From Sandaracinus amylolyticus (GTDB lineage Bacteria > Myxococcota_A > Polyangia > Polyangiales > Sandaracinaceae): a stretch of DNA of 64,000 nucleotides. Below, piece after piece: positions 1-9,400 of this stretch. The number at the start of each line of letters is the position of its first letter. Position 1 is the stretch's first letter. Position numbers and translations under genes: made by a program. The notes beneath the pieces were generated by a model that saw only the letters and a program-made list of their open reading frames with translations, did not search any database and had not been told where the DNA came from. Location: contig NZ_CP011125.1 in the NCBI RefSeq assembly GCF_000737325.1, positions 5,642,001 through 5,706,000 on the forward strand, given 5' to 3'.

Positions 1-369
1 GACGACCTCGCGATGAACGCGATCGGGACGAGCCGCGTGACGATGATCCTCGCCGACGGAGACACGTTCACGCTCGCGCCGCGCGCCGATGCGTCGGGCG
101 TCGTCGATGCGCTCGCGATCGGCGCGCTCGACGACGACGAGCAGGTCGACGTCGCGGTGATCGTCGGCACCGCGGTGTACCCCTACGTGCTCGGCGATCC
201 GCGCGTGCCGGGCGGGGCGCTGATCGGACGGCCGGGCGTCGCGCTGGACGGCGAAGGACGCGACGTCGTGATCGGTGATCTCGACGGAGACGCGCTTCCG
301 GACCTCGTCGTGATCGGCGAAGCGAGCGGCGGACACGAAGTGCGCGTCGTGCCCGGCGCGTGCCCGTGA
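1..369 (+). CDS. FG-GAP/VCBS repeat protein, C-terminal end (5' truncated by window)
   Basis: Only the last 122 residues are present; the frame is open from base 1, so the true start lies upstream. Two beta-propeller blade motifs are visible, IGALDDDEQVDVAVI and IGDLDGDALPDLVVI, the second with the Asp-rich calcium-binding loop typical of FG-GAP/VCBS repeats. Such repeats form extracellular or surface-exposed propellers in secreted myxobacterial proteins. The chain ends shortly after the second blade (..RVVPGACP), with no membrane anchor or sorting tail. The substrate or partner cannot be told from this fragment. It converges on the DUF4340 gene and shares a bidirectional hairpin terminator with it. 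Confidence 0.75.
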   Translation, partial: DDLAMNAIGTSRVTMILADGDTFTLAPRADASGVVDALAIGALDDDEQVDVAVIVGTAVYPYVLGDPRVPGGALIGRPGVALDGEGRDVVIGDLDGDALPDLVVIGEASGGHEVRVVPGACP

Positions 370-375
370 CGAGGA

Positions 376-417
376 AAACGCGAACGGCGCGCCGACTCTC
401 GTCGTGCGCGCCGTTCG
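376..417. terminator. Bidirectional hairpin terminator
   Basis: Perfect 12-bp inverted repeat, 381-392 against 406-417 (CGAACGGCGCGC and its complement), between two convergent genes. On the minus strand the stem is followed directly by CGTTTTCC, a short U tract, so it best fits termination of the DUF4340/ABC operon; it also sits 12 bases after the stop of the plus-strand gene. Confidence 0.7.
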
Positions 418-442
418 TCGGGCGATCGATGACGTGGCCCGG

Positions 443-1720
443 TCAGGGCCCGGCACCGCCTCCGAGGCCCTGCTGCTCGAGCTGGCGACGGATCTGCTCC
501 ATCACCTCGGGCGGGAGCTGCGCGCCGCCACCTTCACCGCCCGGCATCGGCATCGGCATGCCCTCGCCGGGCGCGCCCTCGCCTTCGCCCGGCGGGGTCG
601 CGGGCGCGCTCTCCGTGAACGACGTCGCAGTCGGGCTCACGCGCTCGCCGAGGAACCGGCTGATCACGTAGATCGTCGGCTCGCCCTCGCGCTGCGCGTA
701 GAAGTCGTGCCGCTCCGCGTTCGCCTCGTTGCCGAGGATCACGGTGAACGTCTGCGGGCCCTCGTCGCCCTCGCCGCGCGTCGTGAGCGTCACGCGCGCC
801 GCATCGGGGCCGAGCCCCGCGCTCTCGGGCGTCACGTCGGGCCCTGCGAAGTCGGCCGCGCGCATGCGCGCGAGGCTCGCGACCATGCTGCGCACCTTGC
901 TCGCCTGGAAGCCCTCGATCGCCGTGAGCGGCGCCGGCGCGGCGGGCTCGGGCGGAGGACGACGTCCGGCCGGCGGCGTCTCGGGCGCCGCGGGCGCCGG
1001 CGGGACGTACGAGATCTCCGCCTGCCGCCACTCGCCGAGCGTGGGCTGCGCGGGGGCCTCACCCTCGCCCTCCGGCGCGGCGGGCGCCGCGGCGGGCGCG
1101 CGATCGAAGCGGAACGTGCCGTTCGGCCCGCGCCACGCGACCTCGGTCACGTCGTCGGCCTCGACGTTCAGGATCGCGCGGTCACGCCAGTCGCGCAGCT
1201 CCTTGTTGAACGCGAACTTGATCGAGCCGCGCACCGAGACGACGCGCTCCTCGCCCTCGAGCCGCACCATCGTGTTGCCCGAGCGGTACGCGCCGATCCA
1301 GAGGTCCGCGAGCGCGTTCCCGTCCGCGCCGCGCGCGACCACGCGCACGCCGTGCGCGGGATCGACCTCGAGGCGCTCGTGGAACTCGGGGTTCGACGCC
1401 GCGACGCCCGCGACCTCCATCTCGTCGAGCTTGTCGAGCGCCGTCGAGACCGCGCTCTGATCCGCGATGACCTCGATCGGCTGCGTGACGAACCACTGCT
1501 CTTCGCGGCGCTCGAGGCGGATCGTCTGACCCTCCGCCTCGGGCCGCGTGATCTCGATCACCGAGATCTGATCGCGCGACAGATCCGGGAACCCGCGCGC
1601 CTGCTGCGTCTCGCGCACCGGCGTGTCCCCGGTGCGCACGCCCCACGCCCAGATCGCGAGACCGCCGACTGCGATCAGCAGAAGGCCCGCGATGGGCAGC
1701 CTGTTCTTGTGCCAGTCCAT
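443..1720 (-). CDS. DUF4340 domain protein, last gene of Gld-like ABC operon
   Basis: 425 residues. One N-terminal membrane segment (about residues 8-28) is followed by a large periplasmic part of the DUF4340 type and a Pro/Gly/Glu-rich C-terminal tail (from about 365). An internal Ala/Pro-rich stretch (about 215-260) looks like a linker. DUF4340 proteins commonly lie beside GldG-like ABC auxiliary proteins, as here: the gene starts 12 bases after the GldG-like gene and is the fourth of the operon 5283 to 443. The role is not established; a periplasmic partner of the ABC complex is the natural inference. ATG start at 1720. Confidence 0.75.
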   Translation of the reverse strand: MDWHKNRLPIAGLLLIAVGGLAIWAWGVRTGDTPVRETQQARGFPDLSRDQISVIEITRPEAEGQTIRLERREEQWFVTQPIEVIADQSAVSTALDKLDEMEVAGVAASNPEFHERLEVDPAHGVRVVARGADGNALADLWIGAYRSGNTMVRLEGEERVVSVRGSIKFAFNKELRDWRDRAILNVEADDVTEVAWRGPNGTFRFDRAPAAAPAAPEGEGEAPAQPTLGEWRQAEISYVPPAPAAPETPPAGRRPPPEPAAPAPLTAIEGFQASKVRSMVASLARMRAADFAGPDVTPESAGLGPDAARVTLTTRGEGDEGPQTFTVILGNEANAERHDFYAQREGEPTIYVISRFLGERVSPTATSFTESAPATPPGEGEGAPGEGMPMPMPGGEGGGAQLPPEVMEQIRRQLEQQGLGGGAGP

Positions 1721-1732
1721 CGTGTCTGCGCC

Positions 1733-3505
1733 TCAGAGCTTCAGGGTGGCCTTCTTGCGCTGGCGCATCTGCCAGCGGATCAGACCGAACGCCGCGACCG
1801 CGAGCGGGATCGCGAACGTGTTGCCCCACTTGAAGAGGTTCTTGCGCTGATCCCACGCGCGCACCGCGGCCTGACGACGCTCGAGCGCGTCCTGCGCGCC
1901 CGCCTCGTCTTGCCCCTCGAACGCCGTCATCGCGTCCTCGGTCGCCTCGGTCACGCCGCGCGGAACGTCGAGCGCGGGCTCCTCGATCGACTTCGCGCGC
2001 ACCGCGATCAGATCGCTGTCCTGCGCGAGCCAGTCGATCGCGTTCAGCGGCAGCGCCATCGCGCCCGCGAGCTGCGCGTCCTCGACGCGCTCCGCCGGCG
2101 GCAAGAACTCGTCGCGGAGGATCGTCGAGGTGCCGATCACGAAGAGACGCACCTCGCTCTCGCTGCGCTCCGGCGACTCGATCGAGGCAGCCTCGCCCTC
2201 GCCCGCGCTGCCCGCGAACGCGCTCGGGAGGGTCGCGGTGACCGCGACGGAGAGCGTGTGCGGTCCGTCGAAGCCCGAGACCTCCCACTCGCGCGGCTGG
2301 CGAATGCGGAGATTGACGTCGTCGCCCGAGAGCGACCACGACTCCTCGCTCGAGCGCAACAGCGTCGTGCCCTCCGCCTCGCGGAAGCGATCGAGCGTCT
2401 CGATCCCCGACGTGAAGAAGAGCTGCGCCTGGTCGAGGCGGAAGAGCACCGGGTGGCTCGCCTGCTCCTCGGTGATCGGCACCGTCGGCGCGGGCGGGTA
2501 CGGCACCGGGATCGCGAAGCCGAGCGGCGTGCGCAGCGGGACCGTGCCGCAGCGCGCGTCGGCGATGATGTTCTCCTGCATGCGCACGCCGTACGCCTCG
2601 AGCAGGCGGTTGATCCCGCTGTTCGTCGGCTGCGCCTGGATGTCGGGGCCCGCGTCGGTCGCGACCTTCATCGAGCCGCCGAACACGCCGAGGCTGCCGC
2701 CGCGCATCACGAACTGATCGATGCGGCGGAGCTCGACGTCGCTGAGCTCGCTCTGCGGATCGACGATCAGCAGCGCCTTGATGTTGCGGTCGATCTCCTG
2801 CGACGCGTCGACCTCGCGGATCGTGTACGTCGGGAGCATTCGCTGCAGCGTCGCGAGGCCCTTCGTCGGCGTCGGGCTCTCGTGGCCCGAGAGCACGCCG
2901 ATCGCGATGTCCTCGCCGGTCAGCTGCTTGATCGCCATCGTGATGGCGTACTCGAGGCCCGTCGTGTCCTGCGGGAGCGACGCGATGACGTGGCGGTCAC
3001 CGACGTACTCGAACACGAGGCCGCGGTAGCCCTCCATGACCGCGACGCGGTCCGACTCGAGGCGCTGGTGCTGCATGAGGCGCACGCCCGCGCGCTCCGC
3101 CTCCTCGCGCTCCTCTTCGTCGTCCGGATGCACCACGCGCACTTGCACGTGCCCGTTCGACGCGGCCTCGTACTCCGCGAGGATGTCGCGGACGTAGCGC
3201 TCCTGCGCGTTGAACGGAGGCGGCAGATCCGGCGTGAAGTACGCGGTGATCGTCAGCGTGTCGTCGAGCTCGCGCGCGACGCGGCGCGATCCCTCGGACA
3301 GCGTGAACACGCGATCGCGCGTCGCGTCGACGCGCGCGAAGAAGGAGAGGAACCCCAGCAGGTTCAGCGCGATCAGGATGCCCGCGACGATCGCGAGGAA
3401 GCCGAGCGACTCGGCGCGCTGGCGGCTCGCCTGGCTGCGCGCCGGCGTGCGCTTGGCGGCTTCGCTCTTCTCGGGAGCCTTCTTGGTCTCGTTCTCGTTG
3501 GCCAT
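1733..3505 (-). CDS. GldG-like ABC transporter auxiliary protein
   Basis: 590 residues. A Lys/Ala/Arg-rich cytoplasmic N-terminus leads into a membrane helix (about 33-55), a long periplasmic region of the ABC_transp_aux (GldG) type, and a C-terminal membrane helix (about 565-582) with a basic tail. Known family: GldG works with GldA (ATPase) and GldF (permease) in Bacteroidota gliding, but proteobacterial and myxobacterial homologues are mostly uncharacterised. It starts 3 bases after the permease stop. The periplasmic part may bind a carbohydrate or peptide ligand, but I see no motif that settles this. ATG at 3505. Confidence 0.8.
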   Translation of the reverse strand: MANENETKKAPEKSEAAKRTPARSQASRQRAESLGFLAIVAGILIALNLLGFLSFFARVDATRDRVFTLSEGSRRVARELDDTLTITAYFTPDLPPPFNAQERYVRDILAEYEAASNGHVQVRVVHPDDEEEREEAERAGVRLMQHQRLESDRVAVMEGYRGLVFEYVGDRHVIASLPQDTTGLEYAITMAIKQLTGEDIAIGVLSGHESPTPTKGLATLQRMLPTYTIREVDASQEIDRNIKALLIVDPQSELSDVELRRIDQFVMRGGSLGVFGGSMKVATDAGPDIQAQPTNSGINRLLEAYGVRMQENIIADARCGTVPLRTPLGFAIPVPYPPAPTVPITEEQASHPVLFRLDQAQLFFTSGIETLDRFREAEGTTLLRSSEESWSLSGDDVNLRIRQPREWEVSGFDGPHTLSVAVTATLPSAFAGSAGEGEAASIESPERSESEVRLFVIGTSTILRDEFLPPAERVEDAQLAGAMALPLNAIDWLAQDSDLIAVRAKSIEEPALDVPRGVTEATEDAMTAFEGQDEAGAQDALERRQAAVRAWDQRKNLFKWGNTFAIPLAVAAFGLIRWQMRQRKKATLKL

Positions 3506-3508
3506 GGC

Positions 3509-4222
3509 TCAGCTCCAGCGGCGGCTCTCGAGCGCCCGGAACGCGAGCATCAAGAAGATGGTCGCGAAGGAGACGAAGTAGATGACGTCGCGCGTGTCGA
3601 TCACGCCGCGGCCCATGCTCTCGCGGTGGAAGTCGAACGTGATCCATTCGAGGAACGACGCGAAGCTCCCCGACCAGAGCGGCAGGTAGAAGCCGAGCAC
3701 CGTCATGAAGAGGAACACGAACGTCGCGACGAAGAACGCGACGAGCTGGTTCTCGGTGAAGCTCGACGCGGCGATGCCGAGCGCGATCATCGCGCAGCCC
3801 TGCAGGAAGAGCCCGAGGTAGCCGGTCGCGACCTGACCCCAGTCGAGCGAGCCGAGCTGCGCGACGCTGATCGGATAGGGCAGCGAGCAGAGCAGGAGCA
3901 CCGCGAGCAGCCCGACCGCGCCGAGGAACTTGCCGAGGATCACCTCGGACTCGCGCACCGGCATCGTGATGAGCAGCTCGAGCGTGCCGCTGCGACGCTC
4001 GTCGGCGAGCAGGCCCATCGTGATCGCGGGCGCTCCGACGATGAGCATCCAGCTCATGAACCGGAACATCTCGCGCACCGACGCGCGGTTCATCAGGAAG
4101 AACGGCTCCCAGAAGAGGAAGCCGACGATGAGCAGCGAGAGCGCGATCACGATGTACGCGACCGGCCCGTTGAAATACGCGCGGAACTGACGGCCCGCGA
4201 TGGTGAGCGTGTTCTGCATCAC
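3509..4222 (-). CDS. GldF-like ABC-2 permease
   Basis: 237 residues, about six membrane-spanning segments, matching the ABC-2 permease family and the size of GldF. The motif ADERRSGTLELL (about residues 73-84) is the cytoplasmic ABC-2 signature E-R-x-x-G-T-L-E. The GTG at 4220-4222 overlaps the stop of the ATPase gene in a GTGA; an ATG directly after it (4217-4219) is an equally good start, and either implies translational coupling. It forms the channel for the ATPase upstream and the GldG-like protein downstream. Confidence 0.85.
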   Translation of the reverse strand: MMQNTLTIAGRQFRAYFNGPVAYIVIALSLLIVGFLFWEPFFLMNRASVREMFRFMSWMLIVGAPAITMGLLADERRSGTLELLITMPVRESEVILGKFLGAVGLLAVLLLCSLPYPISVAQLGSLDWGQVATGYLGLFLQGCAMIALGIAASSFTENQLVAFFVATFVFLFMTVLGFYLPLWSGSFASFLEWITFDFHRESMGRGVIDTRDVIYFVSFATIFLMLAFRALESRRWS

Positions 4223-5283
4223 GCGTTCTCCTTCGACTCGGCGCGGTCCGAGGGCTCTTCGTCCTCGTCCTCCTCCTCGTCGTCTTCGTCTTCGTCGCCG
4301 GCAGCGAGCGCGCTGTCCTCGCCGAGCGTGAGGTCGCGGAAGACCTGCTCGAGGTTCTCGCCGCGCGTGCGCAGCTCGAGGAGCACGAGGCCCTTCTCGA
4401 CCGCGGCGCGGAACAGCTCGGCGCGCAGATCCTCGGAGGTGCGCGACACGATCTCGAGCGCGGTGGCCTTCGTGTCGTCGGTCTTCGTCTCGCGCACCGT
4501 CTCGACGCCCGGCAGCGAGCGGAACGCGCCGATGACGTCACCCGCGTCGCGATAGCCCTTCGCCGCGTTCGCGCTCGCCTTGTCCACGTGGACGACGTAG
4601 CGGTTGCGGCCACGGCTCGTGAGCGCGGCGGGCGTGTCGTCCGCGACGATCTTGCCCTTCGCGATGATCAGCACGCGCTGGCAGGTGACCTGCACCTCCG
4701 CGAGGTTGTGCGTGCTGAGGATGACCGTGCGCTCCTTGCCGATCTCGCGGATGAGATCGCGGATCTCGAGCGCCTGGTTCGGGTCGAGGCCCGACATCGG
4801 CTCGTCGAGGATCAGGATCGGCGGCTCGTGCACGAGCGACTGCGCGATACCGACGCGCTGGCGGTAGCCCTTCGAGAGCTGGCGGATCTCCTTGGCGATG
4901 ACGTCGCCGAGGTGCGTCTGCTCGACGGCCTTCTTGATGCGCTTGCGGGCCGCGTCGCCCTTGAGGCCGCGCATCTGCGCCATGAACTCGAGGTACTCGA
5001 GCACGAGCATCTCGGTGTAGAGAGGCGTGCTCTCGGGCAGGTATCCGATGGACGCGCGCACACCGAGCGGGTCCTCCCAGATGTCGTGCCCGTTGATCGA
5101 CGCCGTGCCTTCGGTCGGCGCGATGAAGCACGTCAGGATCTTCATCGTCGTCGACTTCCCGGCGCCGTTCGGGCCGAGGAAGCCGAGGACCTCTCCCTTG
5201 CGCACTTCGAAGCTCGCGTTGTCGAGCGCGCGCTGCGGCCCGTAGCGCTTCGTCAGGTTCCGGGCCTCGATCATCACGTCCAT
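4219..5283 (-). CDS. GldA-like ABC transporter ATP-binding protein
   Basis: 354 residues. Walker A GPNGAGKST at 37-45, signature LSKGYRQRVG, Walker B ILILDEP and the switch histidine in STHN are all intact, so an active ATPase is expected. The last 35 or so residues are an unusual Asp/Glu tail. First gene of a four-gene operon with a GldF permease, GldG-like protein and DUF4340 protein. A GAGG element lies 9 bases before the ATG at 5283. Substrate unknown; the family includes gliding (GldA), antibiotic and polysaccharide exporters. Confidence 0.9.
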   Translation of the reverse strand: MDVMIEARNLTKRYGPQRALDNASFEVRKGEVLGFLGPNGAGKSTTMKILTCFIAPTEGTASINGHDIWEDPLGVRASIGYLPESTPLYTEMLVLEYLEFMAQMRGLKGDAARKRIKKAVEQTHLGDVIAKEIRQLSKGYRQRVGIAQSLVHEPPILILDEPMSGLDPNQALEIRDLIREIGKERTVILSTHNLAEVQVTCQRVLIIAKGKIVADDTPAALTSRGRNRYVVHVDKASANAAKGYRDAGDVIGAFRSLPGVETVRETKTDDTKATALEIVSRTSEDLRAELFRAAVEKGLVLLELRTRGENLEQVFRDLTLGEDSALAAGDEDEDDEEEDEDEEPSDRAESKENA

Positions 5284-5358
5284 GCTCTGCCGCCTCGTTG
5301 GGGTGGGCTGGGGCTCGCAGGGTTCTCGCTGGGAAACCGGGGGCTCCGGCGGGCGCGG

Positions 5359-5386
5359 ACGATAGCCGCTGCCCTTGACGTGTCAA
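5359..5386 (-). promoter_or_regulatory. Sigma-70-like promoter of the Gld-like ABC operon
   Basis: On the minus strand TTGACA (complement of 5381-5386) is followed after 16 bases by TATCGT (complement of 5359-5364), about 75 bases before the ABC ATPase start. The -35 box overlaps the palindrome TTGACGTGTCAA (5375-5386), which could be an operator. Confidence 0.6.
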
Positions 5387-5450
5387 TTCCCGAGCCGAGC
5401 GCGCGCGGGAACGCGGTGGCCGCGGGATTATTCCGGGTCGGGGGCGAGGG

Positions 5451-5472
5451 CCGGGTCGCTTTCCGGACCCGG
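5451..5472 (-). terminator. Possible terminator of extensin-like gene
   Basis: Seven-base perfect stem CCGGGTC/GACCCGG with an eight-base loop, 5 bases past the stop of the minus-strand gene. There is no U tract, so intrinsic termination is uncertain. Confidence 0.35.
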
Positions 5473-5477
5473 ACCCG

Positions 5478-6233
5478 TCAGTGCACGAAGCTCCAGTCGA
5501 CGCCGGGTCTCACCTCGAGGTGGACGTGGTTCGCGTGCGCGTCGTCGTGGTGCGGGGTGAGCACGACCTGAAACAGATCGTGCTGCACCGCCGCGCACAC
5601 CGCGGCGCGCATGCGCGCCGTGCCGTCGTCGTCGCCCTCGTGGCTCGTGCAGGGATCGACGCCGCGCGCGCGATCGAGCCACGCGTCGAGCACCGGCAGG
5701 CGTCGCCCGTCCTCGAGCACGAACGCGAGCGCGTCGATCGCGAGCGCATGCGCGTGGCCCGACACGCGACCTCTCCCTCCGACGCGCGCGCCGGGTCGGT
5801 AGATCGACACGTGCTCGATCCGCGCGACACCCTGCGCGCGCAGGTCGGGCGCCCACGCGAGCAGCGCGACCGCGAGGCGACAGTCGATCACCGAGTGCAC
5901 GCCCTCGTCGGGCGTGATGCGCACTCCGTCGAGCGGCCCCGCGAGACGGATCGGATGCTCGACCCCGCTCGCGTCGCTCGCCGCGACCGACTCGAACGCG
6001 ACGCCGGCCCCGCGCAGCGCCGACTCGCACGCCGAGCGATCCAGCGCTCCGATCGCGCGCCCCCGTCCCGCGATCGCCGCGGCGCGGCGCGCGCCGCTCG
6101 GCGGCAGCAGCACGGTGCCGCAGTCCTCGTCGATGCCGTCGGCCTCGAGCTCGCGCGGCAACGGCACGTCGTCGGTCACCCAGCCGGCCAGGAGGAGCAG
6201 CGCGAGCAGCGAGGCGGTCAGACGGCGCGTCAT
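5478..6233 (-). CDS. Extensin-like C-terminal family protein, probably secreted
   Basis: 251 residues with a hydrophobic signal-like N-terminus (about 5-18). The body matches the extensin-like C-terminal family: a Cys residue before an LPPSG stretch, SGHAHALAIDALAFVLEDG and the C-terminal HANHVHLEVRPG. The His/Asp pattern resembles M15-type zinc peptidases acting on peptidoglycan, so a cell-wall role is plausible, but the enzymatic activity of this family is not established. ATG at 6233 is chosen because the hydrophobic leader follows it directly. Divergent from the MopE-repeat gene; the downstream ABC operon has its own promoter. Confidence 0.75.
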   Translation of the reverse strand: MTRRLTASLLALLLLAGWVTDDVPLPRELEADGIDEDCGTVLLPPSGARRAAAIAGRGRAIGALDRSACESALRGAGVAFESVAASDASGVEHPIRLAGPLDGVRITPDEGVHSVIDCRLAVALLAWAPDLRAQGVARIEHVSIYRPGARVGGRGRVSGHAHALAIDALAFVLEDGRRLPVLDAWLDRARGVDPCTSHEGDDDGTARMRAAVCAAVQHDLFQVVLTPHHDDAHANHVHLEVRPGVDWSFVH

Positions 6234-6285
6234 CTCGGAGCGAATGGTCGGATCGCCGAACGACGATGGCGAAGAAAACGGCGGC

Positions 6286-6313
6286 GCGCTTCGCGAACCG
6301 CTTATCGAAGCGC
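6286..6313. promoter_or_regulatory. Inverted repeat in divergent intergenic region
   Basis: Perfect 8-bp arms GCGCTTCG (6286-6293) and CGAAGCGC (6306-6313) separated by 12 bases, between the divergent extensin-like and MopE-repeat genes. It could be an operator for either. A TAGAAT -10-like element for the plus-strand gene lies at 6398-6403. Confidence 0.3.
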
Positions 6314-6428
6314 GACGGAACCCACGGGACGCGGCCACTCCGCAGACCGGGCGTCGGTGCGCGCAGACGACGCTCACGGTCCGGCGGGCGTCCCCGGTAG
6401 AATCGTCGCGGGTCCAGGGAGGTCGCAG

Positions 6429-9400
6429 ATGTCCGTTCGCAGTGCTCGTCTTCACTTCGTCGCGTCGATCGCATCGATGCTCGTCGTCGCGGGATGTGGG
6501 CGGAGCGAGCTCGATCTGTTCCGTGATGGCGGCGGCATCGCTCCGAACGACGGGGGCGGCATGGACGCGGCCGTCGACGCGGGCGACGCCGGCGAGGACC
6601 CCGGCGACGCGGGCGACGGCGGCCACGTGATCGACGACGGAGGCGACGCCGGAGACGCGGCGCCCGACGGGGGCGACGGCGGCGTCTGCAACTTCGACGA
6701 GGACTGCGACGACGACCTCTTCTGCAACGGTCAGGAGCGCTGCCGCAGCGGCGTGTGCGTGCGCGGCGCGGCGCCGGCCTGCGCGGACAGCGTCAGCTGC
6801 ACGAACGACCGCTGCGTCGAAGCGACGCGCAGCTGCGAGTCGATCCCCGATCCGTCGCGCTGCGACGCCGGAGAGATCTGCAATCCGATGGCCGGCTGCA
6901 TCGTGATGCCGTGCGCGACGGACGCGAACTGTCAGGACGGCTCGTTCTGCAACGGCGCGGAGCGCTGCGTCGGCGGACGCTGCGCGCCGGGCGCGCGCGT
7001 CGCGTGCGACGACGGCGTCGACTGCACGCTCGACGAGTGCAGCGAGATGCTCGACCGCTGCACCACGACGCCGCGTGACGTGCTCTGCGACGACTCGCGC
7101 TTCTGCAACGGCGCGGAGACCTGCTCGCCGATGGGCTGCGTGCGCAGCCCGGCTCCGCGCTGCGACGACGGCAACGCGTGCACGATCGACCGCTGCGACG
7201 AGTCGGTGCGCGCGTGCACGACGACGCCGCGCGACGACGACGGCGACGGCGTGCCCGCCGTGAGCTGCGGCGGCGGCGACTGCGACGACCGCAACCCGCG
7301 CGTGCGCCCCGGCGTGCCCGAGCTCTGCCGCGACCGGATCGACAACGACTGCGACGGCGCGCTCGACTGCGACGACGCGACGTGCGCGATGACCGCGGAG
7401 TGCCTCACCTGCGTCCCGCGCGGCCCGCGCGAGGTCGCGTGTCGCGACATGGTCGACGACGACTGCGACGGCCGGGTGGACTGCCTCGATCCGGAGTGCG
7501 CGGCTCGCCCCGAGTGCCGCATGTGCACGCGCCGCGAGGCGCGCTGCGACGACGGTCTCGACGAGGACTGCGACATGCGCATCGACTGCGACGACGCCGA
7601 CTGCGCGCGCAGCCCCGACTGCGTGTGCGCGTCGCGCGAGAGCGCCTGCGCCGACGGCCTCGACGACGACTGCGACGGTCGCGTCGACTGCGACGACAGC
7701 GAGTGCGCCGCCGATCCGGCGTGCCGCATGTGCACTCCGCGCGAGGTCTTCTGCGACGACGGGAACGACGACGACTGCGACGCTCGCCTCGACTGCGCCG
7801 ACACCGACTGCGCGCGCTCGCCGCTCTGCTGCACGCCGCGTCCCGAGCAGTGCACCGGCGCGACGGACGACGACTGCGACGGTCGCGTCGACTGCGACGA
7901 TCCGGACTGCACGACGAGCCCGAGCTGCTGCCGGCCGCGCGCCGAGATCTGCACCAACGCGGTCGACGACGACTGCGACGGTCTCGCCGACTGCAGCGAC
8001 TCGGTCTCGTGCGGTCGCGATCCCGCGTGCCGCATGTGCTTCCCCGAGCTCTGCCGCGGCGGCGCCGACGAGGACTGCGACAACCGCTTCGACTGCGACG
8101 ATCCCGACTGCTTCGCAGATCCGATCTGCGCGGTGTGCACGCCCCGCCCCGAGCGCTGCACCGGCGGCGTCGACGACGACTGCGATGGTCGCACCGACTG
8201 CGCCGACACCGACTGCGCGCGCGACCCCGCGTGCAGCACGTGCATCCCGCGGCCCGAGATCTGCGGCGACGGCGCCGATCAGGACTGCGACCTGCGCGTC
8301 GACTGCGACGACTCCGACTGCGCGCTCGACCCCGCGTGCCGCGTCTGCGTGCCCGAGGTGTGCACGAACGGCGGTGACGACGACTGCGATGGTCGCGCCG
8401 ACTGCTCGGACTCCGACTGCCGCGCCGCGCCGACCTGCGTGAGCTGCACGCGCGAGGCGTGCGAGAACGGCGCGGACGACGACTGCGACATGCGCGTCGA
8501 CTGCGACGACTCGGACTGCGCGCGCAGCCCCGCCTGCCTGACGTGCGCGCCGAGCGAGACCTGCCGAAACGGGCGCGACGACGACTGCGACGGTGACGCC
8601 GACTGCGACGACAGCGAGTGCTCGGGACAGCCGATCTGCTCGTTCTGTCTGCCGATCGAGATCTGCGGGACCGGCGTCGACGAGGACTGCGATCGTCTCG
8701 TCGACTGCGACGACCCGCAGTGCGCGCGTGATCCTTCGTGTCAGCCGGGCTGCGTCGCGGAGGCGTGTCGCAACGGGCGCGACGACGACTGCGACGGATC
8801 GTTCGACTGCGACGATCCCGACTGCGCGGGACAGCCGCTCTGCCTCGTGTGCCTGCCCTTCGAGATCTGCAACAGCGGCTTCGACGAGGACTGCGACGCG
8901 CTGAGGGACTGCGACGATCCCGACTGCGAGTTCGAGCCGGGATGCGGCGCGTGCACCGGCTTCGAGGACCAGTGCACGAACCGCTTCGACGAGGACTGCG
9001 ACGGGCGCACCGACTGCGCGGATCCCGACTGCCAGATCGATCCGTCGTGCTGCGTGCCCACCGGCGCCGAGCAGTGCGGCAACGGTGTCGACGACGACTG
9101 CAACGGCGCGCCCGACTGCGCGGACCTCGCGTGCTCGAGCGATCCGGCGTGCTGCGTGTTCCAGGGCCCGGAGCAGTGCGGCACCGGGATCGACGAGGAC
9201 TGCAACGGTCGCATCGACTGCGACGATCCCCTCTGCGCCGGCACGCCGATGTGCTGCGTGCCCACCGGGCGCGAGCGCTGCACGGGCGGCGTCGACGAAG
9301 ACTGCGACGGCCTCGTCGACTGCGGCGATCGCGAGTGCGCGACGTCGCCGGTCTGCGCGCTGCGCGACGCCGGGATCCCGCCGCCGCCGCGCGATGCCGG

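Noticed and set aside
404-4555. Plus-strand frame of 1383 codons without a stop
   Set aside because: It is antisense to the Gld-like operon; the translation is Arg/Ala/His-rich with no domain, a usual effect of very high GC content.
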